Part shown: positions 5,931 to 9,926 of the stretch, piece by piece | Numbering within the stretch: the stretch's first letter is position 1 | Layout of the letters: each line of letters begins with the position of its first letter | Assembly (NCBI GenBank): GCA_910584875.1 | Contig: CAJUDA010000044.1 | Location: 1-9,926, forward strand | Reading direction: 5' to 3' | Source of the DNA: an uncultured Eubacterium sp. | GTDB taxonomy: Bacteria > Bacillota > Clostridia > Lachnospirales > Lachnospiraceae | Length of the DNA stretch: 9,926 bases | Translations under genes and position numbers: made by a program | The notes under the pieces: model-generated | What the model was told of the DNA's origin: nothing | The model's database searches: none | What the model saw: the letters and a program-made list of their open reading frames with translations, nothing else

Positions 5931-7124
5931 ATGTTACAGGGAAAAACAGTAGTCCTTGGGGTGACGGGGAGTATCGCTGCCTATAAGATCGCGAACCTCA
6001 CCAGTATGCTGACGAAGCTGCATGCCGATGTCCATGTACTGATGACAGAAAATGCGACAAATTTCATCAATCCCATTACCTTTGAGACATTGACAAACCA
6101 TAAGTGTCTGGTAGATACGTTTGACAGAAATTTTAATTACAACATTGAGCATGTGGCGCTGGGAGAAAAAGCGGATGTCGTTCTGGTCGCACCGGCATCT
6201 GCCAATATCATTGCCAAAATGGCACATGGCATCGCCGATGATATGCTGAGTACGACGCTGCTCGCCTGCCGCTGTAAAAAGATTGTGGCTCCGGCGATGA
6301 ATACAAATATGTATGACAATCCCGTCGTCCAGTCTAATATCCAGATACTGAGGGACTTTGGGATGGAGGTGATCGAGCCGGATACCGGTCTGCTCGCCTG
6401 CAAGGCAGTCGGCAGGGGAAAGATGCCGTCGGAAGATACACTGCTGGACTATATTCTGCAGGAGATCCAGTATGAACATGATATGACAGGGAAACGTGTG
6501 CTTGTGACGGCGGGAGCTACCAGGGAAGCCCTGGATCCCGTGCGTTATATCACCAATCATTCCACGGGAAAGATGGGATATGCGCTTGCCCGCACAGCCG
6601 CACGGCGGGGCGCCGCAGTGACGCTTGTGAGCGCAGCCAGAGGACTGGCGGCTCCCCTGGGCGTCCGTATGATCCCGGTGGAGAGCGCACAGGATATGTA
6701 TGAGGCTGTCCGCAGCCAGGCAGACGCTCATGATATCATTGTCAAGGCAGCAGCCGTCGCCGATTACACCCCGGCAGAGATCAGTGACCAGAAGATCAAG
6801 AAAAAAGAAGGGGACACAGTGCTTTCCCTTGTGAGGACGAAGGATATCCTTGCCTGGCTTGGCGAACATAAAAGAGAAGATCAGTTTGTGTGCGGTTTTT
6901 CCATGGAGACCGAGAATCTTGTGGAAAATTCGCGGGCAAAACTGTATAAAAAGAAGGCGGATATGATCGCCGCCAATCATCTCCGGCAGGAGGGCGCCGG
7001 ATTTGGTACAGATACCAATGTAGTAACGCTGATCACAGAGGAGGATACGGAGGAACTTCCCATCCTGTCAAAAGAAGAGACAGCACGTTGTATTTTTGAC
7101 AGGATTTTGGAAAAAATGGGATAA
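5931..7124 (+). CDS. coaBC: Bifunctional phosphopantothenoylcysteine decarboxylase / phosphopantothenate--cysteine ligase
   Basis: This 397-residue fusion performs two steps of CoA synthesis. The CoaB half joins 4'-phosphopantothenate to cysteine with CTP, and the CoaC half decarboxylates the product with FMN. In the flavoprotein half (1-180), Gly-Ser-Ile-Ala-Ala-Tyr-Lys (13-19), H74, Pro-Ala-Met-Asn (121-124) and C157 in the substrate clamp match E. coli H75, N125 and C158. In the ligase half (185-397), Asn-His-Ser-Thr-Gly-Lys-Met-Gly (209-216) carries N209, and Lys-Ile-Lys-Lys (288-291) supplies K288, matching E. coli N210 and K289. ATG 5931 was chosen for its GGAGGAG ribosome site and the conserved start; the longer open frame from 5844 overlaps panD. 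It is the last gene of the pan operon. I see no strong terminator after it, only a weak TGTCC/GGACA hairpin. Confidence 0.97.
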   Translation: MLQGKTVVLGVTGSIAAYKIANLTSMLTKLHADVHVLMTENATNFINPITFETLTNHKCLVDTFDRNFNYNIEHVALGEKADVVLVAPASANIIAKMAHGIADDMLSTTLLACRCKKIVAPAMNTNMYDNPVVQSNIQILRDFGMEVIEPDTGLLACKAVGRGKMPSEDTLLDYILQEIQYEHDMTGKRVLVTAGATREALDPVRYITNHSTGKMGYALARTAARRGAAVTLVSAARGLAAPLGVRMIPVESAQDMYEAVRSQADAHDIIVKAAAVADYTPAEISDQKIKKKEGDTVLSLVRTKDILAWLGEHKREDQFVCGFSMETENLVENSRAKLYKKKADMIAANHLRQEGAGFGTDTNVVTLITEEDTEELPILSKEETARCIFDRILEKMG

Positions 7125-7212
7125 GGAGAATAATTCTGGCACAATTCCATATAATGTTAATAGAGTGGCTGCGTATGTCCTCTGGGACAAAGGGGCTATG
7201 TAGTTCCAAAAA

Positions 7213-7241
7213 TTGACAAAGGACACAGGATATGGTATACT
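7213..7241 (+). promoter_or_regulatory. Near-consensus SigA promoter of veg
   Basis: TTGACA (7213-7218), a 17-bp spacer and TATACT (7236-7241). Expected transcription start is near 7248, giving a leader of about 45 nt. The match suggests strong, constitutive expression, as known for veg in Bacillus subtilis. An 8-bp inverted repeat, AGGACACA (7220-7227) and TGTGTCCT (7264-7271), brackets the -10 box and start site. Confidence 0.85.
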
Positions 7242-7292
7242 GGCAGAGTAACTGGCGACATATTGTGTCCTGATAGAACGGAGGGAACTTAT

Positions 7293-7532
7293 ATGGTAAA
7301 TGCTAATGTGGGCAATGTCCGGCGTGCAGTGGCAAAGCATGTGGGCAGCAGGGTTCAGGTAAAGAGTAATCTGGGTCGCCATAAGTATGATGTGACAGAA
7401 GGGGTTATCACTGAGATATATCCGTGTATCTTTCTGGTGGAAGTAAAAAACGAGGCAGAGGACAGCTGCCAGAAGGTATCATACAGCTATACGGATGTGA
7501 TCACAAAGGATGTACAGCTTAGATTGTGTTGA
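7293..7532 (+). CDS. veg: Veg family protein
   Basis: A 79-residue basic protein matching the Veg family (B. subtilis Veg is 86 residues). In B. subtilis it is abundantly expressed and stimulates biofilm genes by antagonising the repressor SinR; whether that holds in Clostridia is unknown. Visible family features are the N-terminal Val-Arg-Arg-x-Val helix, a Gly-Arg-His-Lys turn near 28-31, Tyr-Pro-x-Ile-Phe-x-Val-Glu (43-50), and the diagnostic Val-Ser-Tyr-Ser-Tyr-x-Asp-Val near 63-70. The fold is expected to be a small SH3-like barrel. ATG 7293 follows GGAGGG (7280-7285) at 7 nt; an in-frame TTG at 7263 would fall close to the transcription start and lacks a ribosome site. The gene has its own promoter and a terminator-like hairpin, so it is probably monocistronic. 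Confidence 0.93.
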   Translation: MVNANVGNVRRAVAKHVGSRVQVKSNLGRHKYDVTEGVITEIYPCIFLVEVKNEAEDSCQKVSYSYTDVITKDVQLRLC

Positions 7533-7550
7533 TCTTTGGATAGAGGACAG

Positions 7551-7595
7551 AAGCCATGGGCAAACCCGGACCGGGAATGTTACATGGCTTTTTTT
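7551..7595 (+). terminator. Intrinsic terminator after veg
   Basis: AAGCCATG (7551-7558) pairs with CATGGCTT (7583-7590), followed by a run of seven T (7589-7595). The large loop holds a second small hairpin (CCCG 7565-7568 with CGGG 7572-7575). It begins 18 bases after the veg stop and would separate veg from sipL transcription. Confidence 0.65.
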
Positions 7596-7609
7596 GTACT
7601 GGTTCTATT

Positions 7610-7638
7610 TTGCCGGACCCGGGAATATATTCTTTATA
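7610..7638 (+). promoter_or_regulatory. Weak candidate promoter for sipL
   Basis: TTGCCG (7610-7615), 17 bp, then TTTATA (7633-7638). The match is poor. A mother-cell SigE promoter would be expected for a spore-coat gene; the A/T-rich stretch 7624-7648 includes CATAAAA, but no -35 box sits at the correct distance for a confident SigE call. Confidence 0.25.
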
Positions 7639-7668
7639 TACATAAAAAGGACGAGGGGGCATTTTTTA

Positions 7669-9228
7669 GTGAGACTGATTACACAACGTGTGCATATGAA
7701 TAAATGCAACTGCCGGGAAAGCCGGCAGGTCACACTGGATCGTGATTTCAATGTGCCGGACGCCAAACCGGACGCACTGTCGATCATGAAAGAGCAGGCA
7801 GACGTGCAGATCGAGGAGGCGCGGATGCTGGACGGCAAAGCTAGTATTAAAGGAGAGCTGGTTTTCCAGATCCTTTATGCGGTGGACGGTGATATGCCGG
7901 TCAGTGAGATGAGGGGGAGCATTCCTTTTGAAGAGATGGTGCCTCTGCCATGTGCGGACCGGGATGATGAATTAACGGTTCATTGTACGATCGAAGATCT
8001 GCGCAGTGAGCTGATCAATTCGCGCAAGCTGGGACTGAAGGCGATCTTCAGTCTGGAGGTGTCAGCAGAGACAGTGTGCGACGGGGAAGGTGCCGTGGAT
8101 CTGGAGGAGGCAGATAATGTATTTTCCCGCAGGAAGACGCTGGATATATCCCGTCTGGTATTTACCAAAAAGGATACCCTCCGGGTGAGAGACGAGTGGA
8201 AGATACCGGGAACCAAAGACGCCATCGGACAGATCCTGTATTCGGATTTCCGGCTGGGAGAGATGGATACCCGTGTCAATGAAAATGAATTGACGGTAAA
8301 CGGCCAGGCGCATCTTTTTGTGATCTACCTGAGTGATAGTGAAACGCCCGAGATGAATTTCTATGACAATACCATGCCCATTGAGGGACGTATCGACTGC
8401 AGCGGTTGTGATGCCGATATGGTGCCTCAGGTCATCACGGGGATACACAGCCGCGATCTGGAGATTAAGGATGACGAAGATGGGGAAAGCCGTGTGCTGG
8501 ATGCCGAGCTTGTCATTGATTTTGATATCAAGGTATATGGTCAGGACCAGCTGGAACTGCTGACGGATTTTTATTCTACGAAGGAGAAATGCCAGCCGGT
8601 ATTTGAAGATTCTTATTTTGAGAATCTGATCGTACAAAATAAGAGCCGCACACGGATCAGCGGTAAAATCCCCTCGGCAGAGGGCCATATCCCCCTGCAG
8701 ATCTGGGACGTCAGTGGTGAACTGCGCATCGATTCAAAGGAGCAGCAGGAAAACGGGGTACAGGTAGAAGGCGTCGTGGATGTCAGTGTGCTGTATCTGA
8801 CAGAGGATGAGAGAATTCCGCTTGTATCGGTAAAAGGGGTGATTCCCTTCTCGCAGTTTGTCGAGGCAGAGGGTCTGAATGAGAGCAGCAATGTATGGCT
8901 GCATGGTTCGCTGGAGCAGATCAGCGGAAGCGTTACCGGGGATAAGGAAATCGAGATCAAGGCAGTGGCAGCCCTGGATCTGATCGCATTTGAGCGCATT
9001 GAAGAACCGATCGTCGTGAGCTTCGACAGTGAGCCGATCGACTGGAAGGCGCGCAGCCGGGAACCGGGGATCATCGGGTATGTCGTTCAGGCGGGCGAAG
9101 AACTGTGGGACATTGCCAAGAGATTTTTTACTACGACAGAATCCATTATGTCCATCAACCAGATGGAAAATGAAAATCTGGAGGAGGGGGATATCCTCCT
9201 GATCTTAAAAGAAGTGGCGCCGCAGTAG
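7669..9228 (+). CDS. sipL: SipL-like spore coat morphogenetic protein (SPOCS repeats + LysM)
   Basis: A 519-residue protein of the DUF3794/SPOCS family with a C-terminal LysM. In Clostridioides difficile, SipL (similar length and layout) binds the ATPase SpoIVA through its LysM domain and attaches the coat to the forespore surface. Here the N-terminus has the family motif Asp-Phe-Asn-Val-Pro-Asp-x-Lys-Pro-Asp (26-35). Three related beta-rich SPOCS-like units follow, roughly 40-135, 170-270 and 320-430. The LysM module covers about 470-513, with Val-Gln-Ala-Gly-Glu-x-Leu-Trp-Asp-Ile-Ala and a final Leu-Glu-Glu-Gly-Asp-Ile-Leu. There is no signal peptide, as expected for a mother-cell cytoplasmic protein. 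The start is GTG 7669, with GAGGGGG (7653-7659) 9 nt upstream; ATG 7696 is an alternative. The open frame extends upstream to 7510, but that part overlaps the veg end and terminator and is unlike the family. Confidence 0.92.
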   Translation: MRLITQRVHMNKCNCRESRQVTLDRDFNVPDAKPDALSIMKEQADVQIEEARMLDGKASIKGELVFQILYAVDGDMPVSEMRGSIPFEEMVPLPCADRDDELTVHCTIEDLRSELINSRKLGLKAIFSLEVSAETVCDGEGAVDLEEADNVFSRRKTLDISRLVFTKKDTLRVRDEWKIPGTKDAIGQILYSDFRLGEMDTRVNENELTVNGQAHLFVIYLSDSETPEMNFYDNTMPIEGRIDCSGCDADMVPQVITGIHSRDLEIKDDEDGESRVLDAELVIDFDIKVYGQDQLELLTDFYSTKEKCQPVFEDSYFENLIVQNKSRTRISGKIPSAEGHIPLQIWDVSGELRIDSKEQQENGVQVEGVVDVSVLYLTEDERIPLVSVKGVIPFSQFVEAEGLNESSNVWLHGSLEQISGSVTGDKEIEIKAVAALDLIAFERIEEPIVVSFDSEPIDWKARSREPGIIGYVVQAGEELWDIAKRFFTTTESIMSINQMENENLEEGDILLILKEVAPQ

Positions 9229-9255
9229 GAAACAGGCGCTGTATACAAGCATAAA

Positions 9256-9299
9256 ACTCAGGGAACGCCTTTGATGATACAAAGGGTTCCCTGGGTTGT
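9256..9299. terminator. Strong, probably bidirectional terminator after sipL
   Basis: A long stem runs from 9256-9273 to 9280-9296: CAGGGAAC and CCTTTG pair with CAAAGG and GTTCCCTG, with one bulged G (9267) and loop ATGATA. Weaker pairs extend the base. Downstream on + is GGTTGTCGTTGT, only moderately T-rich. On the minus strand the stem is followed by TTTTAT, a better U-tract, so it may also stop transcription arriving from the right. Confidence 0.8.
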
Positions 9300-9406
9300 C
9301 GTTGTATATTATTGAAATAAATCGATGTTATACTCCAGGTTTGAAATAGTCACTGGTTTCTTCTATTTAGATAGAGGGATTATCGCTATTTTCGGCACTG
9401 GTATCT

Positions 9407-9780
9407 TCAAATAAAAATATACTTATCACCAAGGTTTCCATTTAGTATAAACTGGATGATACCAGGGGCAACCTGAATCTCCATTGTCATATACTTTAGC
9501 TTTTTTGTTTCTGGCATGACGGCTCGGTTTTATATCTGTGCAGATACTTTTTTAGCCATTTTTTTGTAGGGGATGGCAGTGACTTCATAGCTCAATGGAC
9601 TGTAAGTTTTTTTGCTGCCTTTTTTCTATGTCAGTTTTAATCGTTTCTCCTGGCAGCTTTTGCCCGGACTTTGACAGGGGCAGGAAGAGATATGGTCTTT
9701 GCCTGGATAATGGGCGGGAAAAGAAGTATAACTATTATAGTATTAAAGGGAATTAAAATAAGTATTTTTCTATGTTTCAT
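9407..9780 (-). pseudogene. Decayed gene for a small exported, possibly fibronectin III-like protein
   Basis: On the minus strand, ATG 9780 opens a 47-codon frame. It encodes a convincing signal peptide: Met-Lys-His-Arg-Lys, then about 19 mostly hydrophobic residues, then Pro-Pro-Ile-Ile-Gln-Ala. After it come Leu-Pro-Ala-Pro-Val-Lys-Val-Arg-Ala-Lys-Ala-Ala-Arg-Arg-Asn and a stop at 9637-9639. Close by, a second frame (offset by one base) continues with Leu-Lys-Leu-Thr-stop-Lys-Lys, where TAG (9626-9628) sits in the place of the Trp that starts strand B of a fibronectin III domain. That frame runs on through a second stop (9530-9532) to 9407. One frameshift and two nonsense codons would reconstitute a protein of about 120 residues. 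The ATG has only a weak AAAGAAG ribosome site. It could instead be a functional 47-residue secreted peptide, or coincidence. Confidence 0.35.
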
Positions 9781-9815
9781 TATGTACTTCTTTTTCTATA
9801 AATTTATCTAAAGAT

Positions 9816-9846
9816 AGTATTGCCCCATAACTTATGGAGCAATACT
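9816..9846 (-). terminator. Hairpin after the minus-strand gene entering from the right
   Basis: 14-nt arms (9846-9833 and 9829-9816) pair fully on the minus-strand RNA, including one G-U pair, around an AGT loop. On the + strand the same position would be a C-A mismatch, so the structure suits minus-strand RNA. It starts 6 bases after the stop of the partial frame at 9853. The trailing sequence is only modestly T-rich (ATCTTTAG), so termination strength is uncertain. Confidence 0.5.
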
Positions 9847-9852
9847 CTTATA

Positions 9853-9926
9853 TCATTTATGCCCCTGGGGCACTGTAATAATAAATCCATCGTGGAGCTG
9901 TTTCAAAATAATTTTCGGATTGTTTT
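9853..9926 (-). CDS. C-terminal end of an unidentified protein (partial, runs off the right edge)
   Basis: Reading leftward from the window edge on the minus strand, one frame gives 23 codons and a TGA at 9853-9855. The peptide ends Lys-Gln-Leu-His-Asp-Gly-Phe-Ile-Ile-Thr-Val-Pro-Gln-Gly-His-Lys, which has a natural protein-like composition. The hairpin at 9816-9846 directly after the stop supports a real gene end. Another frame is also open here (ending Tyr-Tyr-Tyr-Ser-Ala-Pro-Gly-Ala), so the choice is not certain. I do not recognise the family. Confidence 0.4.
   Translation of the reverse strand, partial: NNPKIILKQLHDGFIITVPQGHK

Larger units (their letters stand above)
9297..9852. other. 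AT-rich region without an intact gene
   Basis: About 550 bases with many short T-runs on the + strand and stops in all + frames. The longest + strand ATG frame I noted is 29 codons (9325-9414), without a ribosome site. The minus strand holds the decayed exported-protein gene at 9407-9780 and the hairpin at 9816-9846. An 8-bp inverted repeat (CTGGTATC 9398-9405, GATACCAG 9458-9465) may be chance. I see no tRNA, riboswitch or insertion-sequence end here. Confidence 0.6.

Noticed and set aside
7138..7155. TGGCAC followed by an A/T-rich stretch (SigL-like -24 box) and TATAAT at 7150-7155
   Set aside because: The -12 element (TTGC) is absent at the required distance, and the TATAAT has no usable -35 box 16-18 bp upstream (AGAATA). 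The downstream TTGACA/TATACT promoter is far better.
9325..9414. 29-codon + strand ATG frame in the AT-rich right end
   Set aside because: No ribosome binding site, no promoter, and no recognisable features; short frames like this are expected by chance.
9398..9465. 8-bp inverted repeat CTGGTATC/GATACCAG as possible insertion-sequence ends
   Set aside because: The arms are only 53 bases apart, with no transposase fragment or target duplication; 8-bp inverted repeats are common by chance.
9860..9872. Perfect palindrome TGCCCCTGGGGCA
   Set aside because: It falls inside the probable end of a coding frame, is too short to judge, and lacks a T-tract.
1..9926. CRISPR arrays, prophage, toxin-antitoxin or defence genes
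   Set aside because: No regularly spaced repeats and no gene of these types were seen; except for the features listed, the window is housekeeping metabolism and sporulation.

Overview
The window reads as chromosomal DNA from a spore-forming, gut-type Lachnospiraceae (Clostridia) bacterium. Three things point there: an SPOCS/LysM protein of the SipL type next to veg, a pantothenate operon with a PanG-type (DUF2520) reductase instead of PanE, and a zinc-ribbon membrane protein whose C-terminal module I associate with this family. Assignment below family level is not possible from the sequence alone. Most genes are on the + strand, GC-rich in their coding sequence, and have strong GGAGG-type ribosome binding sites.

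Layout. (1) Bases 1-140 hold a perfect 11-bp palindrome and a minus-strand tRNA-Gly(CCC). (2) Bases 140-284 carry two back-to-back promoters whose -35 boxes are 6 bp apart, one for the tRNA and one for rmuC. (3) Bases 285-1774 are a translationally coupled pair: a membrane-anchored RmuC-family protein and a zinc-ribbon/transmembrane protein. (4) Bases 1787-2828 hold a visibly AT-richer Gfo/Idh/MocA oxidoreductase gene bracketed by an 11-bp direct repeat. (5) Bases 2819-7124 are a five-gene vitamin B5/CoA operon with its own promoter: panG-panB-panC-panD-coaBC. (6) Bases 7213-9300 carry veg with a near-consensus promoter and a terminator, then sipL with a strong terminator. (7) Bases 9300-9926 are AT-rich and hold what looks like a decayed minus-strand gene for a small exported protein, then a hairpin and the last codons of another minus-strand gene that enters from the right edge.

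How the genes work together. PanB hydroxymethylates 2-oxoisovalerate to ketopantoate, the PanG-type protein reduces it to pantoate, PanD makes beta-alanine from aspartate, and PanC joins the two into pantothenate. After a pantothenate kinase that is not in this window, CoaBC adds cysteine and decarboxylates the product to 4'-phosphopantetheine. Four de novo enzymes and the bifunctional downstream enzyme are thus co-transcribed. Veg and SipL are known elsewhere for biofilm/regulatory and spore-coat roles respectively. Their adjacency here is positional and need not mean a shared operon, because a terminator lies between them.

I found no CRISPR array, intact insertion sequence, phage gene or defence island. 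The items most worth a second look are the repeat-flanked AT-rich oxidoreductase, the zinc-ribbon protein with a degenerate nuclease-like tail, the atypical T-loop of the tRNA, and the decayed exported-protein gene at the right end.
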